64,000 nt of DNA from Streptomyces lincolnensis (GCF_021173675.1 NZ_JAIHON010000004.1:124001-188000); one strand, 5' to 3'; counted from the stretch's first letter, positions 16,958-27,082 are shown. Program-made: numbers and translations. The notes: generated from the sequence alone by a model not told the origin.

Positions 16958-17037
16958 GTGTCTCGTGCCACTGCGAACGACCTCGCGGTTCCGTCGTCCA
17001 TCAGGCGGGGCGAATCGTACAAATCTAGGCTTTCCGA

Positions 17038-17075
17038 AGCATCCCCGAAGACGTGAAGCATCCCCGAAGACGTGG
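17038..17075. repeat. 19-bp direct duplication in the 5' leader
   Basis: AGCATCCCCGAAGACGTGA at 17038-17056 is followed at once by AGCATCCCCGAAGACGTGG at 17057-17075; only the last base differs. The second copy runs into the GGAG Shine-Dalgarno sequence of the ABC ATPase gene (ATG 17084). It is probably a recent tandem duplication in the untranslated leader. Confidence 0.9.
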
Positions 17076-17083
17076 AGACTCAT

Positions 17084-18064
17084 ATGCCAGGCGCCATCCA
17101 TGCCGAAGGTCTGGTCAAGACCTTCGGTGACGTAAAGGCTCTGGACGGTGTCGACCTCGACGTGCCCGAAGGCACGGTGCTCGGCCTGCTCGGGCCGAAC
17201 GGCGCGGGCAAGACGACCACCGTCCGCTGTCTGACGACCCTGCTGCGGCCCGACAGCGGCAAGGCCGTCGTCGCGGGCATCGACGTGCTCAAGGATCCCG
17301 ACGCGGTGCGGCGCTCGATCGGCCTGTCCGGACAGTTCGCCGCCGTCGACGAGTACCTGACCGGCCGCGAGAACCTCCAGATGGTCGGCCAGCTCTACCA
17401 GATGAGGGCCAAGGCCGCGAAGGCCCGCGCCGAGGCGCTGCTGGAGCAGTTCCGCCTCACCGAGGCCGCCGACCGCCCCACGAAGACCTACTCCGGAGGC
17501 ATGCGCCGCCGGCTCGACCTCGCCGCGGCCCTCGTCGTGTCCCCGCCCGTGATGTTCATGGACGAGCCGACGACCGGCCTCGACCCGCGCAACCGCCAAC
17601 AGCTGTGGGAGGTCATCAAACAGCTGGTCTCCGGCGGTACGACACTGCTGCTGACCACCCAGTACCTGGAGGAGGCCGACCACCTCGCCCACGACATCGC
17701 CGTGGTCGACCACGGCCGGGTCATCGCCCGCGGCACCTCCGACCAGCTCAAGGCCCGCACCGGCGGCGAGCGCGTCGAGGTCGTGGTGCACGAGCGCGAG
17801 CACATCGCGACCGCCCGGGAGGTGCTGGCCGGCTTCGGCAAGGGCGACACCACCGTCGAGGAGCACACCCGCAAGCTCACCGTGCCCGTCACCGGCGGCG
17901 CCAAGCTCCTCGCCGAGGTCATCCGCGAACTGGACGTCCGCGGCATCGAGATAGACGACATCGGCCTGCGCCGACCCACCCTGGACGACGTCTTCCTCTC
18001 CCTGACCGGCCATGTCGCCGAGGTCAAGGACGAGGAGAACGGCAAGAAGGAGGCCGCTAAATGA
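17084..18064 (+). CDS. Daunorubicin-resistance-type (DrrA-like) ABC transporter ATPase
   Basis: ATP-binding subunit of 326 aa for a drug or lipid exporter. Walker A is GPNGAGKTT (37-45), the signature is YSGGM (136-140), and Walker B is MFMDEP with Glu161. The C-terminal extension after about residue 220 (RVEVVVHEREH...LDVRGIEIDDIGLRRPTLDDVFLSLTG) is the DrrA/ABC-2 type regulatory tail. ATG 17084 has GGAG upstream. The stop overlaps the permease start (ATGA at 18061), so the two are translationally coupled. An operator-like palindrome in the promoter suggests repression by an unlinked regulator. Confidence 0.95.
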   Translation: MPGAIHAEGLVKTFGDVKALDGVDLDVPEGTVLGLLGPNGAGKTTTVRCLTTLLRPDSGKAVVAGIDVLKDPDAVRRSIGLSGQFAAVDEYLTGRENLQMVGQLYQMRAKAAKARAEALLEQFRLTEAADRPTKTYSGGMRRRLDLAAALVVSPPVMFMDEPTTGLDPRNRQQLWEVIKQLVSGGTTLLLTTQYLEEADHLAHDIAVVDHGRVIARGTSDQLKARTGGERVEVVVHEREHIATAREVLAGFGKGDTTVEEHTRKLTVPVTGGAKLLAEVIRELDVRGIEIDDIGLRRPTLDDVFLSLTGHVAEVKDEENGKKEAAK

Positions 18065-18918
18065 GCGCCGTCACCGACGCCGTGCGGGTCGCGCCGGCCA
18101 CGAACCCGGTCAGCCAGTCGATCCGGGACTCGATGGTCGTCGCGAAACGCAACCTGATCCGGATGTCCCGGATCCCCGAGATGATCATCTACGGGCTCAT
18201 CCAGCCGATCATGTTCGTGGTGCTGTTCACCTACGTCTTCGGCGGTTCCATGCAGATCGGCAACAGCACCAGCGCCGTCGACTACAAGAACTTCCTGATG
18301 GCCGGCATCTTCGCGCAGACCGTCACCTTCGCCACCGCCAGCTCCGGCGCGGGCATCGCCGACGACATGCACAAGGGTCTCATCGACCGCTTCCGCTCCC
18401 TGCCCATGGCACGCGGCGCGGTGCTCACCGGGCGCACGCTCGCCGACAGTGTGCAGACCGCCCTGACCCTGGTCGTCCTCGCGGTGGTGGCCCTGCTGGT
18501 CGGCTGGCGCATCGGCTCGGACGGCGACACCAACGTCGGCAAGGTCCTCGGCGCCTTCGGCCTGCTGCTCCTGCTCGGTTACGCGTTCACCTGGATCGGC
18601 GCCCTGATCGGCATGTCCGTCCGCACGCCCGAGGCGGCCACCTCCAGCGGACTGATCTGGCTCTTCCCGGTCACCTTCATATCGAACGCGTTCGTGGACA
18701 CCGCCCACATGACCCCGTGGCTGCGCCACATCGCCGAGTGGAACCCCTTCAGTGCCACGGTGCAGGCCAGCCGGGTGCTGTTCGGGAACCCGGGACAGTC
18801 GACCTCGGACGCCTGGCCCATGCAGCACCCGGTGTGGGCCTCGCTGATCTACTCGGTCCTGATCATCGTGGTGTTCCGGACGCTGGCGGTCCGCAAGTAC
18901 CGCTCGGCCACGGCCTGA
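18061..18918 (+). CDS. ABC-2 type transporter permease (DrrB-like)
   Basis: Membrane subunit of 285 aa for the ATPase encoded immediately upstream, with a 4-nt gene overlap. It has six predicted helices, beginning at MIIYGLIQPIMFVVLFTYVFGG. The ABC-2 consensus lies around ADDMHKGLIDRFRSLPM, the coupling-helix region, followed by FPVTFISNAFV and a final helix before RKYRS. The pair forms an efflux pump; drug, lipid or antibiotic export are all possible. A strong hairpin terminator follows at 18949. Confidence 0.94.
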   Translation: MSAVTDAVRVAPATNPVSQSIRDSMVVAKRNLIRMSRIPEMIIYGLIQPIMFVVLFTYVFGGSMQIGNSTSAVDYKNFLMAGIFAQTVTFATASSGAGIADDMHKGLIDRFRSLPMARGAVLTGRTLADSVQTALTLVVLAVVALLVGWRIGSDGDTNVGKVLGAFGLLLLLGYAFTWIGALIGMSVRTPEAATSSGLIWLFPVTFISNAFVDTAHMTPWLRHIAEWNPFSATVQASRVLFGNPGQSTSDAWPMQHPVWASLIYSVLIIVVFRTLAVRKYRSATA

Positions 18919-18948
18919 CGAAGCGCCGTCGCGGATCCGGACACGACG

Positions 18949-18980
18949 CTGCCCCCGGAGTCCTGGGACACCGGGGGCAG
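18949..18980. terminator. Bidirectional hairpin terminator
   Basis: Perfect 10-bp stem CTGCCCCCGG (18949-18958) / CCGGGGGCAG (18971-18980) with a 12-nt loop. It lies between the convergent ABC permease (ends 18918) and greA (ends 19003). It has no U-tract, as is normal for Streptomyces terminators. Confidence 0.85.
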
Positions 18981-19002
18981 CCGAAAAGGTCCTGTCAGCG
19001 GG

Positions 19003-19503
19003 TCAGCCGCTGTACGGCTCGGCCTTGAGGATCGTCACGGAGGCCTTCTTGCCGTTCGGCAGCTCGTACTCCGCGTCCTCGCCGACCTTGTGGCCGATCA
19101 CGCCGGAACCCAGCGGGGACTGCGGGGAGTACGTCTCGACATCGGCGCTCGCGTACTCGCGGGAGGCGAGCAGGAAGGTCATCGTGTCGTCCTCGTCGCC
19201 GTCGAAGGCGATCGTCACGACCATGCCGGGCGCCACCGCGCCGTCCGCCGACGCCGGTGCCTCGCCGACCTTGGCGTTCTCCAGGAGCTGGGTCAGCTGG
19301 CGCACACGGAGCTCCTGCTTGCCCTGCTCCTCCTTGGCCGCGTGGTACCCGCCGTTCTCGCGCAGGTCGCCCTCCTCGCGCGCGGCCGCGATCTTGGCGG
19401 CGATCTCCGTGCGCGCAGGACCAGACAGGTACTCCAGCTCGGCCCTGAGCTGGTTGTACGCCTCCTGGGTCAGCCAGGTGACGTTCTCGCTGGTCTGGGT
19501 CAC
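19003..19503 (-). CDS. greA: Transcription elongation factor GreA
   Basis: Binds the RNA polymerase secondary channel and stimulates cleavage of backtracked RNA (166 aa). The N-terminal coiled coil carries the acidic tip GDLREN (Asp46, Glu49) and YHAAKEEQG. The C-terminal FKBP-like domain includes SPLGSGVIGHKVGEDAEYELPNGKK. GTG 19503 is chosen because GAGGAGC stands just before it and the conserved TWLTQEAYNQL follows. Its neighbours DUF4307 and mca upstream form the usual actinobacterial set. Confidence 0.97.
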   Translation of the reverse strand: MTQTSENVTWLTQEAYNQLRAELEYLSGPARTEIAAKIAAAREEGDLRENGGYHAAKEEQGKQELRVRQLTQLLENAKVGEAPASADGAVAPGMVVTIAFDGDEDDTMTFLLASREYASADVETYSPQSPLGSGVIGHKVGEDAEYELPNGKKASVTILKAEPYSG

Positions 19504-19679
19504 AGGTGCTCCTCGTAGGTACTGGGAATACAAAGCATCGCCCTACCCAGAAGAATGTTCCTTCATGGAAGGGCGAAACCACGAGCCTAACAATTCAGCG
19601 GCCCAAGGGGGAGGACATAAGCCATCAGAAACTCGTCCGCGCAGGTCAGCGCCTACGTATTCGGAGTGACGTTCGTACG

Positions 19680-20078
19680 TCAGTCCGCGTGACAGCCCAG
19701 CAGCTCGGCCGTGGTCCCCGGTGACGTGGTGCGGAGCGTGAAGACCTTGTCGATGCGGGTGGCGTCCCCGTCGAAGCGGAAGTCGGCCCGCCCGACCTCG
19801 GCGCCGTCCTCCGCCTGCGAGCGCACGGTGCAGTAGCCGGTGGCGTCGGCGTCCTTGTGGACCTCCAGGTGCACCTGGACCGAGTCCTTGCCCGGCTCGA
19901 AGGTGATCACCTCACCGCTGATCTTGTTCTGGCCGACGTAGTGCCACGCGAAGTAGCCGACGAGGGCGATCAGCAGGGCCCCCAGCACGGCTCCGGCAAT
20001 CTTGAGCTTGTGGTCGGCGCGCTCGTCCGAGGAGCGGCCGTAACGGCCCTCGGGCAGTCGTGTGCTCGCCGTACTCAT
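19680..20078 (-). CDS. DUF4307 membrane protein
   Basis: Single-pass membrane protein of 132 aa. A cytoplasmic N-terminus (RLPEGRYGRSSDERADHKLK) is followed by one helix (IAGAVLGALLIALVGYFAWHYV) and an external beta-rich domain with two cysteines (GYCTVRSQ and ELLGCHAD) that could form a disulfide. This matches DUF4307, which commonly lies beside mca in mycothiol-producing actinobacteria. The role is unknown; the linkage suggests envelope redox or thiol homeostasis, by inference only. Divergent from mca. Confidence 0.88.
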   Translation of the reverse strand: MSTASTRLPEGRYGRSSDERADHKLKIAGAVLGALLIALVGYFAWHYVGQNKISGEVITFEPGKDSVQVHLEVHKDADATGYCTVRSQAEDGAEVGRADFRFDGDATRIDKVFTLRTTSPGTTAELLGCHAD

Positions 20079-20257
20079 GATCGTCCTCTCGGCAAGGCCG
20101 TCGGCGGTCGGGGGAAGAACCGAGGAACCGGGGAACCAGGGTCTCGGATCGGGCCCCGGAGCCGGATCCCGGAATTATTCGCCCCCCGATTCGGTCACTA
20201 TAGAAGCCGCCGATCGCACCCGTTCGCGCGGGGGCGCCGACCTACGAGGATTGAGTC

Positions 20258-21139
20258 TTGACTGACCAGCTGCGACTGATGGCCGTGCACGCCCACCCCG
20301 ACGACGAGTCGAGCAAGGGCGCGGCCACCATGGCGAAGTACGTGTCCGAGGGGGTGGACGTGCTGGTCGTGACCTGCACGGGAGGGGAGCGCGGCTCCAT
20401 CCTCAACCCCAAGCTCCAGGGGGACGCGTACATCGAGGAGCACATCCACGAAGTGCGCAAGAAGGAGATGGACGAGGCCAGAGAGATCCTCGGTGTCAAG
20501 CAGGAGTGGCTCGGCTTCGTCGACTCCGGCCTGCCCGAGGGCGACCCGCTGCCGCCGCTGCCCGAGGGCTGCTTCGCCCTGGAGGACGTCGACAAGGCGG
20601 CCGGTGAGCTGGTGAAGAAGATCCGCTCGTTCCGCCCCCAGGTGATCACCACCTACGACGAGAACGGCGGCTACCCGCACCCCGACCACATCATGACCCA
20701 CAAGATCTCGATGGTGGCCTTCGAGGGCGCGGCGGACACCGAGAAGTACCCGGAGCACGAGTTCGGCCCCGCGTACCAGCCGCAGAAGATCTACTACAAC
20801 CAGGGCTTCAACCGTCAGCGCACCGAAGCCCTGCACCACGCGCTGGTCGAGCGCGGCCTGGAGTCCCCCTACGGCGACTGGCTCAAGCGCTGGGAGGAGT
20901 CCGGGATGCAGCAGCGGACGCTCACCACGCACATCCCGTGCGCGGACTTCTACGAGATCCGCGACAAGGCCCTGATCGCCCACGCCACGCAGATCGACCC
21001 CGACGGCGGCTGGTTCCGGGTGCCGCTGGACATCCAGAAGGAGGTCTGGCCGACCGAGGAGTACGAGCTCGCGAAGTCCCTCGTCGATACCTCCCTCCCC
21101 GAGGACGACCTCTTCGCGGGCATCCGCGACAATGCCTGA
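20258..21139 (+). CDS. mca: Mycothiol S-conjugate amidase
   Basis: Zinc amidase of 293 aa that cleaves mycothiol-drug conjugates to a mercapturic acid (exported) and glucosaminyl-inositol (recycled). It is the detoxification counterpart of MshB. Metal-site residues are in HAHPDDE (His13, Asp16) and HPDH (His144), matching the MshB/Mca zinc site. TTG 20258 is the start: GAGGA is at 20245-20249 and the conserved LRLMAVHAHPDDE follows directly; no ATG or GTG is better placed. A small membrane-protein gene overlaps its 3' end. Confidence 0.96.
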   Translation: MTDQLRLMAVHAHPDDESSKGAATMAKYVSEGVDVLVVTCTGGERGSILNPKLQGDAYIEEHIHEVRKKEMDEAREILGVKQEWLGFVDSGLPEGDPLPPLPEGCFALEDVDKAAGELVKKIRSFRPQVITTYDENGGYPHPDHIMTHKISMVAFEGAADTEKYPEHEFGPAYQPQKIYYNQGFNRQRTEALHHALVERGLESPYGDWLKRWEESGMQQRTLTTHIPCADFYEIRDKALIAHATQIDPDGGWFRVPLDIQKEVWPTEEYELAKSLVDTSLPEDDLFAGIRDNA

Positions 21140-21428
21140 CATGAGCGCAAGCGCAAGCCTGGCAATCACCCAGTTCGCGACCCTCGCCAAGGAGGTCGAC
21201 GAGGACAAGGTCACCCCCGGCGTCCTCGGCTTCATCGTCTTCGCGGCGATGGCCGTCGCCGTCTGGGCCCTGATGAAGTCCATGAGCAGGCACATGAACC
21301 GGGTCGACTTCAAGGAGCCCCCGGAGCCGAAGGCAGCGTCCGGAAGCACCACGGAGACCGCCCCGGAGTCCGCCACGGAGAGCACCCCGGCGGACACCCC
21401 GGCGGAACCCGGCGCCAAGCGGGGCTGA
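21132..21428 (+). CDS. Small membrane protein overlapping mca
   Basis: 98 aa from ATG 21132, which overlaps the end of mca by 8 nt; ATG 21141, just past the mca stop, is the alternative. One transmembrane helix (LGFIVFAAMAVAVWALM) is followed by a basic segment and a Pro/Ala/Glu/Thr-rich tail. Its coupling to mca suggests co-translation. Similar short proteins follow mca in other Streptomyces, as I recall; no function is assigned. Confidence 0.78.
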   Translation: MPDMSASASLAITQFATLAKEVDEDKVTPGVLGFIVFAAMAVAVWALMKSMSRHMNRVDFKEPPEPKAASGSTTETAPESATESTPADTPAEPGAKRG

Positions 21429-21440
21429 GCGGCGCACACC

Positions 21441-21493
21441 GATACAGCATGATTCCGTGACACCCGGTGGGCAGCACCGAGTCATGCTGTATC
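21441..21493. terminator. Long stem-loop between convergent genes
   Basis: Perfect 12-bp arms GATACAGCATGA (21441-21452) and TCATGCTGTATC (21482-21493) enclose 29 nt. That interval itself holds a short CGGTG / CACCG hairpin. The structure sits between the convergent mca-linked gene (stop 21428) and the large TPR gene (stop 21575), so a bidirectional terminator is the simplest reading. The AT-rich stem and nested loop are unusual for Streptomyces. Confidence 0.65.
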
Positions 21494-21574
21494 AGACGCC
21501 TGCTCTCACCTTGAAGGCCGCGAGAACCCGGAGAGCGTCGGTCCACGCGACCGTCGGCCGGCGACAGGGCTGTC

Positions 21575-24500
21575 TCACCCCCGCGCAGCCGCCACCGCCA
21601 CCCCCATCACCTCCCGAGAATGCCGCCCCGGCACCATCCCCAGCCGCCAGGCCTGCCAGCCCGTCTCCAGGTTGATTCCGCGTTCCAGGAGGAGCTGGTA
21701 CGCCTCGATGTAGTCGTCGAGTTTCTCGTCGCGCAGGGGGTGGGCGGCGCGGGCGAGCTGGGTGAGTTCCTCCTGGGCTACCGCCGTGCCGACCTCGACG
21801 CCGCCCGGGGCCCCGAAGGGGAGCAGGGTGCAGCGCAGGAAGCGGGCCCAGTCCTCGCCGCGGCGGTCGCCGTAGGAGGTGAAGAGGCCCACCGCTTCGT
21901 CGCAGAGGGTGAGGGCCTGGGGGATGCGGGCGTTGCCGGCGTCGACGACGGCGAGTTCGAGGCAGGTCCAGGCCTCGCCGTGGGCGACGCCGACGCGCTG
22001 GAAGTCGGCGCGGGCGTCGACCAGGAGCTGGCGGGCGAAGCCGGAGTTGCGCAGGGAGCCGGTCTGGGCGGCGCGCTGGTCGCGGGTGACGCGGGCGGAG
22101 TGGTGGCGGGCGCAGGCCAGGCCGTAGACGTCGCGGATGCGGGAGAGCATTGTGCGGGAGCGTTCGAGTTCGCGGACGGCGAGGTCGAGGTCGCCGGTCT
22201 CCTCCAGGGCCTGGCCCAGGTAGTACACCGTCCAGGCCTCGCCGCGCGCGTCCTCGTTGTCGCGGTGCCGGGAGGCCGCCTGGCGCAGTCCGTCCACCGC
22301 CGCCGAGGCGTCGCCGTCGATGAGCCGGGCGCGGGCCAGCTGGGTCATCGCCCAGGCCTCGCCCCGGGAGTCGCGGGTACGGCCGTAGAGGTCGAGGGCG
22401 GCGCGCAGTTCCGACTCGGCGCGCGGGACGTCGCCCATGCGCAGGCCCAGCTGGCCGAGCTGGAAGTGGGCCCAGGCCTCGCCGTGGACGGACTCGCCGG
22501 CCCGGTGCAGGACCAGGGACTGGTTGAGCAGGTCCATGGCCTCGGACAGCCGGGCCCGGTCCCGCTGCACCGCCGCGAGCGCGTGCATGGTCCAGGCGCG
22601 GTCGGTGGCTAGCTCGGGCGGCGCCTGGAGGTCCAGGGCCTCGCGGAGCTTGGCCGCGGCCTCGGTGAGCTGGCCCTGGTGGTGCAGGGTGATGCCCAGC
22701 GAGCACAGGGCACGGGCCGCGCCGGCGTCGTGGTGGGCCTCCATGTAGAGGTCGACCACGGAGGTGAGGGTCGCGCGCGCCCGGTCCAGTTCGCCCAGCT
22801 GCCGGGCCGCGATACCGGTGCGCCACTGCACCGAGCGGACCAGCAGGCCCTGGTCGACGGCCTGCGCGAGTTCGCTGATCTCGCCCAGGCGGTAGAGGTC
22901 GCCGCGCAGCAGGCAGTAGTCGCACAGGGCGCCCAGCAGATTCAGTACCGCCGCCTGGTTCACGCCCTCCGCGTGCCTGAGCGTCGCCGTGATGAAGCTC
23001 GACTCGTCGTCCAGCCAGCGCAGCGCCTCGTCCAGGGAGTGGAAGCCGTGCGGGCTGAAGCGGTCCGAGCGGGTCGACATGTTGCCGTCGACCAGGCGCA
23101 GCACGTTGTCGGCGAGGTCGGCGTAGTTCACGATCAACCGTTCCTGCGCCGCCGCGCGCTCCGACGGCTCCTCCTCGTCGAGGAGCCGGGCGTGGGCGAA
23201 GGCCCGGACGACGTCGTGCAGGCGGTAGCGGTTGCCGCGGACGTGGTCGATCAGCCCCGCCTCGGCCAGGGCCCTGAGGTGGCGGTTCGCCTCCGCCTCG
23301 CCGGTGGCCAGCAGGGCGGCGGCAGCGGCGGCGCCGAGGGAGGCCCGGCCCGCCAGGGCCAGCCGGCGCAGCAGTCGGCGGCCGGCGTCCGTCTGGTCGG
23401 TGTAGCGCAGCCACAGGACCCGCTCGGCCGGGCCCACGGGTCCGTACGCGCCGAGGTCCGAGGCCAGTTGGCGGGGGGAGCGCGGGCCGAGGGAGGAGCC
23501 CGCGATCCGCAGCGCCAGCGGCAGCCCGCCGCACAACTCCCGGATCCGGTCGGCCGATTCGGCGTCGTAGGGCGAGCTGTTGTCCTGGGCCGCCGCGCCC
23601 AGCAGCTCCTCGGCGCCGACCGCGTCCAGGGTCCGCACCGGCAGTTCGTGCACCCACGCGGCGAGTTCGGCGGGCAGGTCGAGGCGCTGCTGGGCGGTGA
23701 CCAGGACCAGGCTGTCGGAGCGTTCCGGGACGAGGGCGCGGACCTGCTCGGCGTCCGAGGCGTCGTCCAGGACGATCGTGACGGGCAGGCCCGTCAGGTG
23801 CTGGTGATACAGCTCGCCCAGCCGCTTGACCTGCTGGTCGGCGGAGGACCGCTCCCGGAAGAGCAGTTGCTCGCGCGGCGCGCCGAGCCGGTTCAGCAGA
23901 TGCAGCAGAGCGTCCCGGGTGGACAGCGGCTGCTCCTCCGGACTGTCCCCGCGCAGGTCGACCACGCACGCGCCGCGGAAGTAGTCCTTCAGATCGTGGG
24001 CGGCCCGCACGGCGAGTGTCGTACGGCCGCCGCCCGACGGCCCGTGCAGCACGACCACCGTCGGCCGGGTCTCCGTGCTTGCCCGGGCCGCCTGCACCCA
24101 CTGCCGGATCCGCGCCATCTCCTCCCGCCGCCCGGCGAACGGGCCCACGGGCTCCGGGAGTTGGCCGAAGGACTGCTCCAGCACGCTCCGGCCGCGGGCC
24201 GCCGCGCTCTTGTCGGCGCCCTTCAGGCGCGGTCCGGCCTTCTTCGGGCCGGTGGAGGCGTTGCGCACCCGCTGCTGGTCGAGATACGGGCGGATACCGC
24301 GTACCTCCAACGCCGTCAGCCACTGCAGACGCAGCTGCTCGGGCCCGCCCGGCTGGCCCATCGCGCCCGCCCGGTGATGCGCGGCGGGCAGATGCGACCC
24401 GGCGACCTTCACCACGGTCGCCGCCGCGCCCGTCACCGCCACGGTCGCCCCGACACCCAGCGCGGTGCCCATACCGGTGCCCAGGGCGAGGTCGGCGACA

Positions 24501-24778
24501 GTGGCCGCGACCGCCGCGACCCCCGCCACCAGCAGGGGAGTACCGCCGCCCTCCTTGGCGTACCGCTGCCCGAAGGTGAGCTGACCCGCGGCCGCCTCGT
24601 CCAGGGCGCGCGTGTACGCCTCGTACTCCTCGGCCGCCGACTGCGCCATGGCGTCCAGGGCGCCCCGCGCCCGCGACAGCAGCACGCCGCCGTCGGTACG
24701 CCCTCCCGACCGCCGTACCTCTTCCTCCACGGCCCGGGCCAACAGCCGCTCGGCCTCCGCGCGATGGCTGTCCCGCAT
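21575..24778 (-). CDS. STAND-type NB-ARC/TPR protein with N-terminal membrane segments
   Basis: Large protein of 1067 aa. Order: helical N-terminus (1-75), two hydrophobic segments (81-125), NB-ARC-like ATPase (about 215-550), then at least ten TPR-type repeats, several with the motif GEAWAxxQLG. The ATPase opens with [18 protein letters not shown]. The Walker A equivalent, GPSGGGRTT (246-254), has Arg252 where lysine is expected; Walker B is [10 protein letters not shown] and the GxP motif region is CGGLPLAL. There is no HTH or effector domain, unlike AfsR, so it may be a membrane-tethered scaffold or sensor. ATG 24778 is preceded by GGAGGGGG. Confidence 0.85.
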   Translation of the reverse strand: MRDSHRAEAERLLARAVEEEVRRSGGRTDGGVLLSRARGALDAMAQSAAEEYEAYTRALDEAAAGQLTFGQRYAKEGGGTPLLVAGVAAVAATVADLALGTGMGTALGVGATVAVTGAAATVVKVAGSHLPAAHHRAGAMGQPGGPEQLRLQWLTALEVRGIRPYLDQQRVRNASTGPKKAGPRLKGADKSAAARGRSVLEQSFGQLPEPVGPFAGRREEMARIRQWVQAARASTETRPTVVVLHGPSGGGRTTLAVRAAHDLKDYFRGACVVDLRGDSPEEQPLSTRDALLHLLNRLGAPREQLLFRERSSADQQVKRLGELYHQHLTGLPVTIVLDDASDAEQVRALVPERSDSLVLVTAQQRLDLPAELAAWVHELPVRTLDAVGAEELLGAAAQDNSSPYDAESADRIRELCGGLPLALRIAGSSLGPRSPRQLASDLGAYGPVGPAERVLWLRYTDQTDAGRRLLRRLALAGRASLGAAAAAALLATGEAEANRHLRALAEAGLIDHVRGNRYRLHDVVRAFAHARLLDEEEPSERAAAQERLIVNYADLADNVLRLVDGNMSTRSDRFSPHGFHSLDEALRWLDDESSFITATLRHAEGVNQAAVLNLLGALCDYCLLRGDLYRLGEISELAQAVDQGLLVRSVQWRTGIAARQLGELDRARATLTSVVDLYMEAHHDAGAARALCSLGITLHHQGQLTEAAAKLREALDLQAPPELATDRAWTMHALAAVQRDRARLSEAMDLLNQSLVLHRAGESVHGEAWAHFQLGQLGLRMGDVPRAESELRAALDLYGRTRDSRGEAWAMTQLARARLIDGDASAAVDGLRQAASRHRDNEDARGEAWTVYYLGQALEETGDLDLAVRELERSRTMLSRIRDVYGLACARHHSARVTRDQRAAQTGSLRNSGFARQLLVDARADFQRVGVAHGEAWTCLELAVVDAGNARIPQALTLCDEAVGLFTSYGDRRGEDWARFLRCTLLPFGAPGGVEVGTAVAQEELTQLARAAHPLRDEKLDDYIEAYQLLLERGINLETGWQAWRLGMVPGRHSREVMGVAVAAARG

Positions 24779-24934
24779 GTCACGTCCCCCTCCGGCAGCA
24801 ACGGCTTTCTTGGTCAAGTGTGCGGCGGACGGCGCACGGGGGCGAGGGGGCGTGAGGCCCTGGATCAGCCGGGGACCGCTGTCCGGGGCCTGCCTGACGC
24901 ATGGGCGGTGGGGTACTGCGGCAGGATGGACTCC

Positions 24935-26968
24935 ATGCCGAACCGACTGGCGCACGAGACGTCCCCGTACCTGCTGCAGCACGCCGACAACCCCGTGGAC
25001 TGGTGGCCCTGGTCGGCGGAGGCCTTCGAGGAGGCGCGCAAGCGGAACGTGCCCGTCCTGCTCAGCGTCGGCTACAGCAGCTGTCACTGGTGCCATGTGA
25101 TGGCCCACGAGTCCTTCGAGGACCAGGAGACCGCCGACCTCCTCAACGCCCACTTCGTCAACGTCAAGGTGGACCGCGAGGAGCGCCCGGACGTCGACGC
25201 CGTCTACATGGAGGCGGTGCAGGCGGCCACCGGGCACGGCGGCTGGCCGATGACCGTGTTCCTGACGCCGGACGCCGAGCCGTTCTACTTCGGCACCTAC
25301 TTCCCGCCCGCCCCCCGCCAGGGCATGCCCTCCTTCCGGCAGGTCCTCCAGGGCGTGCACAGCGCCTGGACCGACCGCCGGGAGGAGGTCACCGACGTCG
25401 CCGGGAAGATCGTCCGGGACCTGGCGGAGCGTGAGATCTCCTACGGCGACAGCGAGGCTCCCGGCGAGGAGCAGCTGAGCGCGGCCCTGCTCGGGCTGAC
25501 CAGGGAGTACGACCCGCAACGCGGCGGCTTCGCCGGGGCGCCGAAGTTCCCGCCGTCCATGGTGATCGAGTTCCTGCTGCGCCACCACGCCCGCACGGGC
25601 GCCGAGGGCGCGTTGCAGATGGCCCAGGACACCTGCGAGCGGATGGCCCGCGGCGGTATCTACGACCAGCTCGGCGGCGGCTTCGCCCGCTACTCCGTGG
25701 ACCGCGACTGGATCGTGCCGCACTTCGAGAAGATGCTGTACGACAACGCCCTCCTCTGCCGGGTCTACGCCCACCTGTGGCGCTCCACGGGCTCGGAGCT
25801 GGCCCGCCGGGTCGCCCTGGAGACCGCCGACTTCATGGTCCGCGAACTGCGCACCGCCGAGGGCGGGTTCGCCTCCGCGCTGGACGCCGACAGCGACGAC
25901 GGGACGGGCCGGCACGTCGAGGGCGCGTACTACGTGTGGACGCCCGGGCAGCTGACCGAGGTGCTCGGCGAGGAGGACGCCGAACTCGCCGCCCAGTACT
26001 TCGGCGTCACCGAGGAGGGCACCTTCGAGCACGGCTCATCGGTGCTGCAACTCCCGCAGCAGGAGGGCGTGTTCGACGCCGGACGGATCGACTCGGTCAA
26101 GGCCCGGCTGCTCGACGCGCGCGCGGCCCGTCCCGCCCCCGGCCGGGACGACAAGGTCGTCGCCGCCTGGAACGGCCTGGCGATCGCCGCGCTGGCCGAG
26201 ACCGGCGCCTACTTCGACCGTCCCGACTTGGTCGAGGCCGCCGTGACGGCCGCCGACCTCCTCGTACGACTGCATCTGGACGAGCAGGCGCGGCTCTCCC
26301 GTACCAGCAAGGACGGCCGGGCCGGCGCCAACGCGGGGGTCCTGGAGGACTACGCCGATGTCGCCGAGGGCTTCCTCGCGCTGGCCTCGGTGACCGGCGA
26401 GGGCGTGTGGCTGGAATTCGCCGGCTTCCTCCTCGACCATGTGCTCGCCCGGTTCGCCGACCCGGACTCGGGCGCGCTGCACGACACCGCGGCCGACGCC
26501 GAGAAGCTGATCCGCCGTCCGCAGGACCCCACCGACAACGCCACCCCGTCCGGCTGGACCGCCGCCGCGGGCGCCCTGCTGGGCTACGCGGCCCACACCG
26601 GCGCCGAACCGCACCGCGTCGCCGCGGAGAAGGCCCTCGGGGTGGTCAAGGCGCTCGGGCCGCGGGTGCCCCGGTTCATCGGCTGGGGGCTGGCGGTCGC
26701 CGAGGCGTTCCTCGACGGGCCGCGCGAGGTCGCGATCGTGGGACCGGCCCTGGACGACGAGGGCACCAGGGCCCTGCACCGCACGGCGCTGCTGGGCACC
26801 GCCCCGGGGGCGGTCGTCGCGGTGGGCACGCCCGGCAGCGAGGAGTTCCCGCTGCTGGCGGACCGACCGCTGAGCGACGGTGAACCAACCGCGTACGTCT
26901 GCCGTAACTTCACTTGTGACGCTCCGACGACCGATGAGGATCGTCTGCGGACACAAGTGGGTGGATGA
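24935..26968 (+). CDS. Thioredoxin-domain protein (DUF255 / YyaL, spermatogenesis-associated protein 20 family)
   Basis: Protein of 677 aa. The N-terminal DUF255 thioredoxin-like domain begins [19 protein letters not shown] and contains a CxxC (Cys50, Cys53 in SSCHWCHVM). A long six-hairpin-glycosidase-like alpha/alpha toroid follows ([39 protein letters not shown]). The family is conserved from bacteria to mammals, but its reaction is unclear. ATG 24935 is preferred because the family normally starts right before NRLAHE; ATG 24926 is in frame three codons earlier. Divergent from the STAND gene across about 150 bp. Confidence 0.92.
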   Translation: MPNRLAHETSPYLLQHADNPVDWWPWSAEAFEEARKRNVPVLLSVGYSSCHWCHVMAHESFEDQETADLLNAHFVNVKVDREERPDVDAVYMEAVQAATGHGGWPMTVFLTPDAEPFYFGTYFPPAPRQGMPSFRQVLQGVHSAWTDRREEVTDVAGKIVRDLAEREISYGDSEAPGEEQLSAALLGLTREYDPQRGGFAGAPKFPPSMVIEFLLRHHARTGAEGALQMAQDTCERMARGGIYDQLGGGFARYSVDRDWIVPHFEKMLYDNALLCRVYAHLWRSTGSELARRVALETADFMVRELRTAEGGFASALDADSDDGTGRHVEGAYYVWTPGQLTEVLGEEDAELAAQYFGVTEEGTFEHGSSVLQLPQQEGVFDAGRIDSVKARLLDARAARPAPGRDDKVVAAWNGLAIAALAETGAYFDRPDLVEAAVTAADLLVRLHLDEQARLSRTSKDGRAGANAGVLEDYADVAEGFLALASVTGEGVWLEFAGFLLDHVLARFADPDSGALHDTAADAEKLIRRPQDPTDNATPSGWTAAAGALLGYAAHTGAEPHRVAAEKALGVVKALGPRVPRFIGWGLAVAEAFLDGPREVAIVGPALDDEGTRALHRTALLGTAPGAVVAVGTPGSEEFPLLADRPLSDGEPTAYVCRNFTCDAPTTDEDRLRTQVGG

Positions 26969-26974
26969 AATACC

Positions 26975-27001
26975 GTTCTGAAACACACTATTTATCAGAA
27001 C
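26975..27001. promoter_or_regulatory. Inverted repeat downstream of the thioredoxin-domain gene
   Basis: Perfect 7-bp arms GTTCTGA (26975-26981) and TCAGAAC (26995-27001) are separated by an AT-rich 13-nt centre that includes CTATTTAT. It starts 7 nt after a stop codon and lies about 80 bp before the GTG of the glycosyltransferase operon. It could terminate the upstream gene or serve as an operator for the operon; the AT-rich centre resembles a -10 region. Confidence 0.5.
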
Positions 27002-27082
27002 AGCTCCCGTCCTTCACACTTCCACCCTAACCTCTGCACAGTAAAGTGGCGGGTGGGGAGCCCTCCGCTACCGGGGGATTAG

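Noticed and set aside
21441..21493. tRNA or tmRNA-like structure
   Set aside because: No cloverleaf, anticodon or T-loop sequence is present; only nested hairpins are seen.
21575..26032. Single minus-strand open frame of 1485 codons
   Set aside because: Only the part from ATG 24778 has protein-like sequence; the upstream part is antisense to the thioredoxin-domain gene.
22679..26968. Plus-strand open frame of 1429 codons
   Set aside because: Its first 2.2 kb is antisense to the STAND gene and low-complexity; the real gene starts at 24935.
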